Below, in pieces: positions 8,330-16,404 of a stretch of DNA of 48,004 nucleotides. Where the stretch lies: assembly GCA_017881055.1 (NCBI GenBank), contig JADGRF010000176.1, positions 1-48,004 on the forward strand. The letters are read 5' to 3'. The DNA comes from Sandaracinaceae bacterium. GTDB taxonomy: Bacteria; Myxococcota_A; Polyangia; Polyangiales; JAFGIB01. Below the pieces are notes generated by a model, which was not told the origin of the DNA, did not search any database, and saw nothing but the letters and a program-made list of their open reading frames with translations. Each line of letters starts with the position of its first letter. Position 1 is the first letter of the stretch. The position numbers and the translations under genes are program-made.

Positions 8330-8911
8330 ATGATCCCACGCGCCCTCGTGAACCACCTCGTCCTGTGCGTCATCCTGTTGGGCTGCGGCGGTGCAGCGAA
8401 GACTGCGATGCGTCCGAGCTCCCCGTTTACCGCGCAGGACGCCCAGCTGTTCGAGGATGCAGTCGAGTTCGTGTCGGATCCCGATGCGCTGACCGGGCGC
8501 TGGGGCGACGACTGGGCGCATGATCTCACCGGTCGGGCCGCAAGCTCGGACCTGATCGCGCGCGTGAAGGTCACGACGCTCGAGACGCAGATCGATCCAC
8601 AGCAGCGCACCACGTTTCGTCTGACGACGCAGATCCTACAGACGCTGAAGGGCGGCGCGCCGGATCAGCTCAGCTTGACGGTCGCCGACGACGCACCCGG
8701 CTACTCGAGCATCGATCCCGGTCGCGCGCGGCTCGTGAGCGAGGAGTTCATCGTGTTTGCCAAGTGGTACACGAAAGCCGATGGCACGGTCGGCGCCCAC
8801 TGGCACCTGTCGATTGCGTCTCCGCAAGTGACCTCGCGCGTGCGGGCCGAGCTGGATCGCGATCAGCCCGCCAAGACCACGATTCTGAAGACGAACGTGA
8901 TCAAGAACTAA
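8330..8911 (+). CDS. Putative lipoprotein of unknown function
   Basis: Protein of 193 residues starting at ATG 8330, ten bases after the previous stop. The N terminus MIPRALVNHLVLCVILLGC is a lipoprotein signal with an LLGC lipobox. The mature part is globular with phrases such as LIARVKVTTLETQID, TTFRLTTQILQTLKGG and RLVSEEFIVFAKWY. This resembles a small beta-rich domain with an OB-like or PliI-like flavour, but I cannot name a family. It sits in a plus-strand run with rpmB, the pseudouridine synthase, another lipoprotein and prkA, but function in common is not evident. Confidence 0.75.
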   Translation: MIPRALVNHLVLCVILLGCGGAAKTAMRPSSPFTAQDAQLFEDAVEFVSDPDALTGRWGDDWAHDLTGRAASSDLIARVKVTTLETQIDPQQRTTFRLTTQILQTLKGGAPDQLSLTVADDAPGYSSIDPGRARLVSEEFIVFAKWYTKADGTVGAHWHLSIASPQVTSRVRAELDRDQPAKTTILKTNVIKN

Positions 8912-9001
8912 ATGACCGCGCGGTGGGCGAGCGCGACGCTTGCGTGTCTTTGGCGCGTGGTCATGTAGACTGGCGCGATGGGTGTTACACAAGGAGCGGT
9001 C

Positions 9002-9562
9002 ATGCGGATCTCGATCTTGGGTGTTGGCTTGGGACTTCTGGTTTCCGCCTGCGGCTCGGGCGCTGGAGGGGGCGACAACAAAGAGCTTCCGTCCGGTGGG
9101 CCGACCGATCCTGCAGCCGCTGCTGCACCACAGCCCACGGCGCCCGCCGCGCCCGCCGCTGCGCCGAGGCCTGCCGCTGCGCCGCAGCCAGCAGCTGCAG
9201 CCGCGAGCAGCGTCGAAGATCCCGGCTTCACGCTGAAGCTGGTCGATGCGGGTCCGTACAAAGCCGGCGAGCTGGGACGCTTCGTGCTGCAGCTCGAACC
9301 CCATGGCGTGTACCACATCAACCAAGAGTATCCGTTCGAAGCGGACGTCACGTCGGACGCGGACACCGCGCTGCCGAAGGCGAAGTTCGAGAAGCCGGAT
9401 GCGGCGGAGTTCGGCGAGCACAAGGCGCGCTGGGAGGTTCCGTTCACGGCCAAGTCGGCTGGCGATCACCCGGTCAAGGTCAACGTGAAGTTTGCCGTGT
9501 GCACCAAAGAGAACTGCGTGCCCGACGAGCGCAACCTGTCTCTCGCGCTGGCGGTGAAGTAA
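9002..9562 (+). CDS. Lipoprotein with DsbD-alpha-like domain
   Basis: Protein of 186 residues. The start is ATG 9002 with a strong AAGGAG Shine-Dalgarno five bases upstream (8991-8996); an upstream ATG at 8978 lacks one. The signal ends in a VSAC lipobox, then a long Ala/Pro/Gln linker (about residues 25-62) spaces the globular domain from the outer membrane. That domain (about 65-186) ends with FAVCTKENCVPDERNLSLAL, a Cys pair in the setting seen in the N-terminal thiol-exchange domain of DsbD/ScsB. It probably accepts or passes electrons in periplasmic disulfide reduction, but no transmembrane DsbD partner is in this window. The disulfide role is inference from the motif. Confidence 0.8.
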   Translation: MRISILGVGLGLLVSACGSGAGGGDNKELPSGGPTDPAAAAAPQPTAPAAPAAAPRPAAAPQPAAAAASSVEDPGFTLKLVDAGPYKAGELGRFVLQLEPHGVYHINQEYPFEADVTSDADTALPKAKFEKPDAAEFGEHKARWEVPFTAKSAGDHPVKVNVKFAVCTKENCVPDERNLSLALAVK

Positions 9563-9565
9563 CGC

Positions 9566-11812
9566 ATGGCGAGTCGATCGGACGCCGAGCTCGACGCGCT
9601 GCAAGCCTCCGTGAAGGAGCGCTTCCTGACCGAGAAGCGCGTGCTGTCCTTCGACGAGTACCTCGACGAGTTTCTCGCGCATCCGTTTCGGCACAGCCGC
9701 GACGCCGCGCGCTACGTCCACGACTGCTTCGATCATTTTGGCAGCTATGAGCTGCAAGTGCCGTGGGGCACGGCGCGCCGCTTTCGGCTGTTCGATCAGA
9801 ACTTCTCGGACGGCGAGGGCAGCGCCGATGCACGCCAGCCGCTGATCGGGCACGAGCACGTTCAGGAGGCGTTCTACCGGGCGCTCTCGAACTTCGTTCA
9901 GGAGGGGCGCAGCAATCGCCTGCTCTTGCTGCACGGCCCGAACGGCAGCGCGAAGAGCACGTTCGCCAGCTGCATCATGCGCGGGCTCGAGCACTACTCG
10001 CTGACCGAAGAGGGCGCGCTCTACCGCTTCTCGTGGGTGTTCCCGGGCGGCTTCGACGACAAGTCGATCGGCTTCGGTGCGCGGCCCAAGCGGCCCGTGT
10101 CGTCCGACTCGTTCGCGCACATGGATCACGACAAGATCAGCGCGAAGCTGCTGAGCGAGCTGCGCGAGCACCCGCTCTTGCTGCTGCCGATTCCCGAGCG
10201 GCGCGCGCTCTTGCGCAAAGCGTATGCGGCCAAAGGGGTCAGCGAGGCGGCGCCCGATTGGTTGTGGAACGGCCGGCTCGGGCACAAGAACGCGCAGATC
10301 TTCGACGTGTTACTCACTGACTTCGGCGGCGACCTGCGCAAGCTGCTCGCGCACATCCAAGTCGAGCGTTACTACGTGTCGCGTCGCTACCGCACCGGCG
10401 TCGTCACGATCGGTCCCCAGATGAGTGTCGATGCGTCCGAGCGACAGATCACCGCGGACCGTTCGCTGTCGGCGCTGCCGGGCGCGCTGCTCAGCCTCAG
10501 CTTGTTCGAGACGCACGGCGAGCTGGTGGATGGCGCCGGCGGTGTGATCGAGTTCAGCGACTTGCTCAAGCGCCCGCTCGAGTCGTGGAAGTACCTGCTG
10601 CTGGCGATCGAGAGCGGGGAGATCGCGCTGAACATGTCGAATCTCGCCGTGAACTCGGTGTTCATGGGCAGCACCAACGAGGCGCACCTCGACGCGTTTC
10701 GGCAGCACCCCGAGTACAACTCGTTTCGCGCACGGTTGCAGCTGCTGCGCGTCGGGTACCTGCTCGACTACAAGCGCGAGCAGCAGATCTACGAGACGCA
10801 GATCGTTCCGCAGGTGCGCAGCCACGTGGCGCCACACGCGATCTACGTGGCCGCGCTGTGGTCGGTGCTGTCGCGCCTCTTGCGCTCGGACTCGGGGCAC
10901 TATGAAGAACCTGCGCTCGGCAAGATCGCTGCGAGCCTGACGCCCATGGAGAAGGCGCTGCTCTACGCCGACGGCGGCATTCCACGGCGCCTCGGTGCGG
11001 ACGACGCCAAGCTGCTGCGCGCGAACATCGAGACCGTCGCGCGGGAATTCGATGCGCTGGCCGTGTACGAAGGCATCACCGGGGCTTCTCCGCGCGAGGT
11101 GCGCACGCTCGTGCTCGACGCCGCGCAGCATCCGCTGCACGCGTGCCTGTCGCCGCTCGGCGTGCTCGACGCGCTGCAGGCGCTCTGCGACAAGGGGGAC
11201 TATACGTTCCTGAAGCACAAGCCGGACTCCGGCTATCACGACCACCGCGGCTTTTTGTTGCAGGTGCGCGACTCGTGGCTGGGCAAGCTCGATGCCGAAG
11301 TGCGCAGCAGCACGGGCCTGGTCGAAGAGTCGCGCAACGAAGAGCTGTTCGAGCGCTACGTGACACACGTCTCACTCTGGGTGAAGGGTGAGCGGTTTCA
11401 CGATCCGATGACCGGCAAGTACCAAGAGCCGGACGAGACGCTGTTCAATCGCGTCGAGAGCGTGCTCGAGGTCGAAGACCCGAAAGAGTTCCGGCGCAAC
11501 TTGATCAGCGTCGTGGCTGCGTACGCCATCGACCATCCCGGCAAGATGCCGGACCCTGCACAAATCTTTCCGCGGTATCTCGAGCGCCTCAAGGAGGCGT
11601 ATTACACGGATCGCCGCGGTCACGTGGCGGCCGTGATTCGCGACATGCTGAACCTCCTGTCCGGCACGGAGCTGAGCGCCGGCCTGTCTGCGGAAAACCG
11701 GAAGATGGCCGAGGCCGCGATTGAGCGCATGATCACGACCTACGGCTACTGCCGCAACTGTGCACGCTCGTGTCTAGGCGAGCTGCAGCGCGCGCGCTAC
11801 GCGGACTCGTAG
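9566..11812 (+). CDS. prkA: PrkA/YeaG-type serine protein kinase (AAA+ fold)
   Basis: Protein of 748 residues, starting three bases after the preceding stop, so probably one transcript with the DsbD-alpha-like lipoprotein. The start region (LSFDEYLDEF, then HSRDAARYVHDCFDHFG) and the AAA+ P-loop GPNGSAKST (about residue 125) are diagnostic of PrkA. Further family phrases are SWVFPGGFDDKSIGFG, GVIEFSDLLKRP and FMGSTNEAHLDAF. PrkA proteins act in stress and sporulation-type responses. The usual length is about 640-690 residues, so this one is somewhat long. Its C terminus has clustered cysteines (CRNCARSC), possibly a metal or redox site. The common partners yeaH and spoVR are absent from the window. 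Confidence 0.95.
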   Translation: MASRSDAELDALQASVKERFLTEKRVLSFDEYLDEFLAHPFRHSRDAARYVHDCFDHFGSYELQVPWGTARRFRLFDQNFSDGEGSADARQPLIGHEHVQEAFYRALSNFVQEGRSNRLLLLHGPNGSAKSTFASCIMRGLEHYSLTEEGALYRFSWVFPGGFDDKSIGFGARPKRPVSSDSFAHMDHDKISAKLLSELREHPLLLLPIPERRALLRKAYAAKGVSEAAPDWLWNGRLGHKNAQIFDVLLTDFGGDLRKLLAHIQVERYYVSRRYRTGVVTIGPQMSVDASERQITADRSLSALPGALLSLSLFETHGELVDGAGGVIEFSDLLKRPLESWKYLLLAIESGEIALNMSNLAVNSVFMGSTNEAHLDAFRQHPEYNSFRARLQLLRVGYLLDYKREQQIYETQIVPQVRSHVAPHAIYVAALWSVLSRLLRSDSGHYEEPALGKIAASLTPMEKALLYADGGIPRRLGADDAKLLRANIETVAREFDALAVYEGITGASPREVRTLVLDAAQHPLHACLSPLGVLDALQALCDKGDYTFLKHKPDSGYHDHRGFLLQVRDSWLGKLDAEVRSSTGLVEESRNEELFERYVTHVSLWVKGERFHDPMTGKYQEPDETLFNRVESVLEVEDPKEFRRNLISVVAAYAIDHPGKMPDPAQIFPRYLERLKEAYYTDRRGHVAAVIRDMLNLLSGTELSAGLSAENRKMAEAAIERMITTYGYCRNCARSCLGELQRARYADS

Positions 11813-11841
11813 GCGCAGCCGCGAAGGTGTAGGTTCGGACG

Positions 11842-13407
11842 GTGATCCCGCTGCTCACACGACAGGCCGTGCGCGCGCTGGACGCCGACGCCGCGGCTCG
11901 GCTCGGCGTAGCCACGCTCGTGCTGATGGAGAATGCGGGCCTCGGGGCATTCGACGCGATCGCGGCGCGCTTTGGCGACCGCTTGCAGCGCGTCGTGATC
12001 GTAGGTGGGGTCGGGCAGAACGGCGGCGATGGCTGGGTGGTCGCGCGTCAGCTGCTCGCGCGCGGTCACGCTCCGCGCTGCGTGCTGATCGGCGCGCGTC
12101 TGGCGGTCCGTGGCGATGCAGCGGCCAACCTCGCTACGCTCGAGAAGCTGGGCGTCGAGCTGACGTGCCTCGATGGGTCGGACTTGTCGGCGCTCGAGAC
12201 CGCGCTCGGGTCGGCGACATTGGTCGTCGATGCGCTGTTTGGCACAGGGCTCGATCGTGCGATTGCAGGAGCGAACGCGACGGCGATTGCCCGCATCAAC
12301 GCCTGCGGGTCGCCGTGCGTCGCGCTCGATCTTCCGAGCGGCGTCGACGCCGACACAGGCGCGGTCTTGGGCGTCGCGGTGCAAGCCCAGCTGACGGTCA
12401 CCTTTGCCGCACACAAGCGGGGATTGCATCAGCATCCCGGCGCGGGTCTCGCCGGCGAGGTGGTGTGCGTGAGCATCGGTGTTCCAGTGTCAGCTGCAAC
12501 GGATACCATGGCGCTGGAGATCGGGGACCTCGCGCGCTTTTTGCCGCTGCGCGCCGCGGATGCCCACAAGGGTAGCGCGGGGCATGTGCTGGTCGTCGCC
12601 GGAGCGCCAGGGCGCACCGGAGCTGCCGTGCTTTCCGGGCTCGGTGCGCTGCGGGCCGGCGCGGGCCTCGTCACGCTGTGCCCGCGCGCGGGCGCGCGCG
12701 CCGCGCTCGATGCGAAGATCATCGAGCTCATGACTGCGGATCTGCCTGACGATGTCGAGGCCGCGCTGCGTGTCATTCACGAGCTTGCGGCAGGCAAGCA
12801 AGCCGTCGTCGTGGGTCCGGGACTGGGCCTCGACCCGACAGGGCGCGAGCTCGCACGCAGGCTCGCCCAGGAGCTGACCGTGCCGGCCGTGCTCGATGCC
12901 GATGCGTTGACGGCGATCGGGCAGGACCTGGCGCAGCTCGCTGCAGCGCGTGCGGCGCGCGTGCTCACGCCGCATCCTGGCGAGGCCGCGCGTATGCTGG
13001 GTGAGACCGGCGCGAGCGTGCAGGCCGATCGCTACGCTGCCGCGTGCCGGCTCGCGACGCAGGCGCAGAGTGTGGTCGTGCTCAAGGGCGCGCGCACGAT
13101 CATCGCAGAGCCTGCCGGACGCATGGCAGTATGTCCGCTGGATGTTCCTGCCTTGGCGGTCGCCGGTACCGGCGATGTGCTGTCGGGCGTGATAGCCGCG
13201 CTCTGCACACGCCTGCCGCCGTTCGATGCGGCTTGTGCGGGCGTCTTGCTGCATGCGCTAGCGGGTTTGCAGGCCGCGCGCTCCGATCGAGGCCTGCTTG
13301 CGCGGGAGGTGGCCGATGCGCTGCCGCTCGCGCTCGAGCAGAGTCGAGGAGTGTGCTCGGTCCTGGCCCTTGGCCCTCCCTGGCGGCCTGCCAAACTGGC
13401 AACGTAG
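11842..13407 (+). CDS. nnr: Bifunctional NAD(P)HX epimerase/dehydratase
   Basis: Protein of 521 residues, GTG start. The N-terminal YjeF/NnrE half carries GGVGQNGGDGW (about 55-65), the epimerase signature. The C-terminal half is the ribokinase-fold NnrD dehydratase with VVGPGLG, a LTPHPGEAARMLG block and AGTGDVLSG (about 440). The enzyme repairs hydrated NADH/NADPH: it epimerises the R form and removes water from the S form using ADP or ATP. The length matches the fused bacterial form. The stop codon lies inside the first of two inverted repeats that precede the downstream sigma-factor gene. Confidence 0.96.
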   Translation: MIPLLTRQAVRALDADAAARLGVATLVLMENAGLGAFDAIAARFGDRLQRVVIVGGVGQNGGDGWVVARQLLARGHAPRCVLIGARLAVRGDAAANLATLEKLGVELTCLDGSDLSALETALGSATLVVDALFGTGLDRAIAGANATAIARINACGSPCVALDLPSGVDADTGAVLGVAVQAQLTVTFAAHKRGLHQHPGAGLAGEVVCVSIGVPVSAATDTMALEIGDLARFLPLRAADAHKGSAGHVLVVAGAPGRTGAAVLSGLGALRAGAGLVTLCPRAGARAALDAKIIELMTADLPDDVEAALRVIHELAAGKQAVVVGPGLGLDPTGRELARRLAQELTVPAVLDADALTAIGQDLAQLAAARAARVLTPHPGEAARMLGETGASVQADRYAAACRLATQAQSVVVLKGARTIIAEPAGRMAVCPLDVPALAVAGTGDVLSGVIAALCTRLPPFDAACAGVLLHALAGLQAARSDRGLLAREVADALPLALEQSRGVCSVLALGPPWRPAKLAT

Positions 13408-13436
13408 GCTGCGGACGACCTGCCACTTTGGCAGGT
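13389..13436. promoter_or_regulatory. Twin palindromes TGCCA-N3-TGGCA (candidate activator sites)
   Basis: Two copies of TGCCA-N3-TGGCA lie at 13389-13401 and 13421-13433, exactly 32 bases apart, about three helical turns. The second is extended to ACCTGCCA-CTT-TGGCAGGT (13418-13436). They lie about 128 and 96 bases upstream of the start site predicted from the sigma54-like element, the usual distance for enhancer-binding-protein sites. The first overlaps the end of nnr. No T-run follows, so terminator function is less likely. Confidence 0.5.
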
Positions 13437-13496
13437 AGCGAGCGGTTCGGGCCACGAGACATGGCTGTTTCAGCGCAACCTGGCGCTGCGCCGCGT

Positions 13497-13512
13497 TGGC
13501 GCGTGGGTTGCA
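13497..13512 (+). promoter_or_regulatory. Sigma54-like (-24/-12) promoter for the ECF sigma gene
   Basis: TGGCGCG-TGGG-TTGCA matches the sigma54 consensus TGGCACG-N4-TTGCA at all defined positions but one. The GG and GC elements have the correct spacing. The predicted transcription start is near 13523, two bases before the AAGGAG ribosome site of the sigma-factor gene, giving a very short leader. Prediction only. Confidence 0.5.
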
Positions 13513-13537
13513 ACTACGGCTGGCAAGGAGTTCCACC

Positions 13538-14101
13538 ATGCCAGCACAGCTCACGTTGCAACACGAGCGCGCCTGCTTCGAACGATCGGTTCTGCCGCTG
13601 ACGCGCGCACTGCGTAGCTCGGCGTTGCGCATGTCGCACAGCGCGGCCGATGCCGACGACTTGGTACAAGAAACGGTGCTGCGCGCCTGGCGCTTTTGGC
13701 CGCGCTACCACGAGCGTGCTTCGTGCCGCGCCTGGCTGCATCGCATCCTGCGCAATACGTTCGTCACACGCTGTCGAAAGCGCAGCCGCGAGCGCGACGT
13801 GCTCTCGCTCGTGGCGCCGCGCAACGTGCACGACGGCCTGCTCGTGACGTACGAAGCGGTCGACCCCGAGCGCGATACGCTCGACGACACACTCACGCTT
13901 GGGCTGCGTTCGCTGGCCGACGAGCAGCGCAAAGTCGTAGAGCTGGTCGACGTGCAGCGCCGCTCGTACAAAGAAGCTGCCGCCGCCCTGGGCGTGCCGA
14001 TCGGCACCGTGATGTCACGGCTGCACCGTGCCCGGCACGCGCTGCGCCGGCAGCTTTCACGGGGCGCCTTGGACTGTGCGCCCACTGCCCGCTGCGCTTG
14101 A
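13538..14101 (+). CDS. ECF-type RNA polymerase sigma factor
   Basis: Protein of 187 residues from ATG 13538, with AAGGAG seven bases upstream. Region 2 (about residues 20-90) contains DADDLVQETVLRAWRFW and the WLHRILRNTF block; region 4 (about 125-180) contains YKEAAAALGVPIGTVMSRLHRARHAL-type helix-turn-helix text. It would direct RNA polymerase to a small stress-type regulon. No anti-sigma gene (ZAS or transmembrane type) lies beside it, which is unusual for ECF factors. The upstream arrangement suggests its level is set by transcription through sigma54 and an activator rather than by sequestration (inference). Confidence 0.92.
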   Translation: MPAQLTLQHERACFERSVLPLTRALRSSALRMSHSAADADDLVQETVLRAWRFWPRYHERASCRAWLHRILRNTFVTRCRKRSRERDVLSLVAPRNVHDGLLVTYEAVDPERDTLDDTLTLGLRSLADEQRKVVELVDVQRRSYKEAAAALGVPIGTVMSRLHRARHALRRQLSRGALDCAPTARCA

Positions 14102-14155
14102 CGACGCGCCAGTCCCTCCCCATAGTCCCGCCCAACTCGGAGGCTCTCCCGCGCC

Positions 14156-15319
14156 ATGGCGAAGACGTATTCGGACTTGCTGCAGGAAGTGAAGTCGCAG
14201 ATCCGTACAGTTCCTCTCGAGGAAGTGAAACGGCGCTTCGATGCCCGTGAGGGTTACACGCTCGTCGATGTGCGCGAGAAGGACGAGACGCGCCTCGGCT
14301 TCATCCCCGGCGCGGTATTCCTGCCGCGCGGCTTCCTCGAGCTACAGGTGGAGTCGCGCTTGCCCGACAAGGACGCGAGGATCATCGTGTACTGCGCTGG
14401 CGGCACGCGCTCGGCGCTCGCGGCGAAGACGATGCAGGATCTCGGCTACCAGCACGTCGAGTCCGCGATGCCCGGCTTCACGCGCTGGAAGGACATGGCC
14501 TATCCGGTCGACAAGCCCGCCGATCTGACGGCGGCGCAGCTGGAACGCTACTCGCGTCACATCCTTCTGCCCGAGGTCGGTGAGAAGGGTCAAGAGAAGC
14601 TGCTCAAGTCGCGCGTGCTACTGCTCGGTGCGGGCGGTCTCGGATCACCGGCCGCGCTCTATCTCGCGGCGGCGGGCGTCGGTACGATCGGCGTGATCGA
14701 CGCCGACGTGGTCGACACTAGCAACTTGCAGCGCCAGATCCTGCACGGCGCATCCACCGTGGGCGAGCCGAAGGTCGAGAGCGGTCGCAAGCGCATGCTC
14801 GATCTCAACCCCGACGTCAAAGTGATCCCGTTCCAGGAGCGGCTCACCAGCGAGAACATCGATCGCATCTTCGATCAGGGTTGGGACGTGATCGTCGACG
14901 GCCTCGACAACTTCCCCACGCGCTACCTCGTGAACGATGCTTCGATCTGGAAGAACATCCCGGTCGTGCACGGCTCGATCTTCCGCTTCGACGGTCAGGT
15001 CACCACGTTCAAGCCGAAGGTGGGCCCGTGCTACCGCTGCTTGTATCCAGAGCCGCCGCCCGCGCACTTGGCTCCGTCGTGCTCGGAGGCCGGCGTGCTC
15101 GGAATCTTGCCCGGCGTCGTGGGCACGATTCAGGCGACGGAAGCGATCAAGATCCTGCTTGGTGCTGGCGAGCCGCTGATCGGACGCCTGCTGATGTACG
15201 AGTCGCTGCAGATGAAGTTCCGCACGCTGAAGCTGCGGAAGGATCCGAGCTGCCCGGTGTGTGGGGATCACCCCAGCATCACGAGCTACATCGACTACGA
15301 AGGTTTCTGCGCGGCCTAA
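14156..15319 (+). CDS. moeB: Rhodanese-MoeB/ThiF fusion (sulfur-carrier adenylyltransferase)
   Basis: Protein of 387 residues, ATG 14156 with GGAGG about ten bases upstream. Residues 18-115 form a rhodanese domain with active-site loop YCAGGTRS (Cys80). From about 125 the E1-like adenylyltransferase begins, with nucleotide loop GAGGLGS (158-164), a PSCSEAGVLG segment and two zinc CxxC pairs (CYRC and CPVC). Such enzymes activate the C terminus of ubiquitin-like sulfur carriers (MoaD, ThiS or CysO) and pass sulfur from the rhodanese cysteine. In the better known MoeZ and Uba4 proteins the rhodanese lies at the C terminus; here the order is reversed. No moaD/moaE or thi genes are nearby, so the pathway is open. 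Confidence 0.92.
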   Translation: MAKTYSDLLQEVKSQIRTVPLEEVKRRFDAREGYTLVDVREKDETRLGFIPGAVFLPRGFLELQVESRLPDKDARIIVYCAGGTRSALAAKTMQDLGYQHVESAMPGFTRWKDMAYPVDKPADLTAAQLERYSRHILLPEVGEKGQEKLLKSRVLLLGAGGLGSPAALYLAAAGVGTIGVIDADVVDTSNLQRQILHGASTVGEPKVESGRKRMLDLNPDVKVIPFQERLTSENIDRIFDQGWDVIVDGLDNFPTRYLVNDASIWKNIPVVHGSIFRFDGQVTTFKPKVGPCYRCLYPEPPPAHLAPSCSEAGVLGILPGVVGTIQATEAIKILLGAGEPLIGRLLMYESLQMKFRTLKLRKDPSCPVCGDHPSITSYIDYEGFCAA

Positions 15320-15332
15320 CACGCGCGGCCGC

Positions 15333-15430
15333 TTTGCCTCGGAGAGCGGCTTACGTCCTCGCTCGTTTCGGTCATGCACGGGAGTGCACTCCCTCGACTC
15401 GCTGCGGGCGCGCTCGCTCTCCGAGGCAAA
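15333..15430. repeat. Nested inverted repeat in the moeB downstream spacer
   Basis: TTTGCCTCGGAGAGCG (15333-15348) and its exact reverse complement (15415-15430) form a 16-base perfect stem around a 66-base loop. Inside the loop GGGAGTGCACTCCC (15380-15393) is a perfect 14-base palindrome. The element fills about half of the spacer between moeB and the next gene. It has no T-run typical of an intrinsic terminator. It could be a dispersed palindromic repeat (REP/MITE-like) or a structured RNA; no second copy was noticed in this window. Confidence 0.7.
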
Positions 15431-15504
15431 TCGGCTCGCGCTTGACCGGCGGGGAGAGGCGGGGACGCTCGCTTGTGGAACAATCGGGCGTTGGGGGTGT
15501 CTTT

Positions 15505-16356
15505 ATGGGGATGAGGCGGATTGGTTGGGTGGTGGTGTGCCTGGTTGGGCTTGTTGGTTGCAACAAGGCTGAGGGGGCGCCTTTGGCTCGGAAGGTGATT
15601 CGCGAGAGGCATGCTCCGCGGGTGGCGCAGTTGGTGCTCGAGGATATTGGGCGGCATCAGCGTGGGTTGGCTTATGGGGCGGATCGGATTGCGGCGGGGT
15701 TCGTGAAGGTGTCGGGGGTGCAGCAGGAGACCGACATGCGTCAGGTGCTCAAGCTGTTGCGCTCGCCCAAGCATGGCGTGCCGGAGCTGGTGATCTCGCC
15801 GATGAGCTTCATGGCAGTCGTGGGCAAAGATGGCGTGTGCATCGCGCGCGATCTCGAGCCCGACAAGATGAAGGGCATGAACCTCGGCAAGCAGTTTCCG
15901 TCGGTCGCGGCGTCGCTCGCGGGTACGGCCAGCATGGAAGTGGGCGAGTTCGCGAGCAGCGACCCCAAGGGCGAGCCCTCGGTGACGGTCGTGATGTCTG
16001 CGCCGGCGCACTATCAGGGGCAGGTCGTGGGCGCGCTCGTGATCGGCATTCCGCTCTGGCGCCTGCAGCAGCAGTTCACGAAGCAGCTGCAGATGGAGCT
16101 GGCGGGCAAGAAGCCCGTCGTGATCTGGGTCTACGTGTACCGCGGGAGCGAGCTGTTCCATCACGGGACGCCGCCCGATCTCGACAAGGTCGTGCCCGAC
16201 GCGAACGCGCGCAAGCTCGGCTATGCGCAGAGCCCGAACGGATTCACGGGTGCGGTCAACCAGTTCGACTTCTGGTACGGCTACGGGGTGCGGCCGCTGC
16301 GCGTGCTCGGGCCTGATATCGGCGTGATCGTGTTCCGAATGGAAGACGGTCAGTAG
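15505..16356 (+). CDS. Lipoprotein with Cache-like sensor domain
   Basis: Protein of 283 residues from ATG 15505 (ATG 15511 possible). The signal sequence VVVCLVGLVGC has an LVGC lipobox. The mature part has phrases typical of extracellular single Cache domains: FMAVVGKDGVCIARD, NLGKQFPSVAASLAG and GQVVGALVIGIPLWRLQQQF. These domains bind small ligands, usually as part of a chemoreceptor or kinase; here the domain stands alone as a lipoprotein, so a partner would be needed to signal. The first 70 or so codons end mostly in G or T (GGG, TTG, GTT, GAT), while the rest has the GC-ending codon style of the neighbours. Confidence 0.8.
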   Translation: MGMRRIGWVVVCLVGLVGCNKAEGAPLARKVIRERHAPRVAQLVLEDIGRHQRGLAYGADRIAAGFVKVSGVQQETDMRQVLKLLRSPKHGVPELVISPMSFMAVVGKDGVCIARDLEPDKMKGMNLGKQFPSVAASLAGTASMEVGEFASSDPKGEPSVTVVMSAPAHYQGQVVGALVIGIPLWRLQQQFTKQLQMELAGKKPVVIWVYVYRGSELFHHGTPPDLDKVVPDANARKLGYAQSPNGFTGAVNQFDFWYGYGVRPLRVLGPDIGVIVFRMEDGQ

Positions 16357-16363
16357 CCAGTGT

Positions 16364-16404
16364 CAGCTGGAACCCAGCTGCGCGAGCGCAGTTAGCTGTT
16401 TTTT
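16364..16404 (+). terminator. Hairpins and T-run between the Cache-like lipoprotein gene and aat
   Basis: CAGCTG-GAACC-CAGCTG (16364-16380) overlaps CTGCGC-GA-GCGCAG (16378-16391), followed after seven bases by TTTTTT (16399-16404). The second palindrome recurs as CTGCGCAAGCGCAG (16407-16420) inside the end of aat. A plausible terminator for the plus-strand gene, though the gap between stem and T-run weakens it. Confidence 0.4.

Noticed and set aside
13397-13412. TGGCAACGTAGGCTGC as a sigma54 promoter
   Set aside because: GG to GC spacing is off by one base, unlike the site at 13497.
14881-15504. Extension of the Cache-like lipoprotein frame into moeB and the spacer
   Set aside because: Runs through moeB in another frame and through the inverted repeat; the lipoprotein signal begins at 15505.
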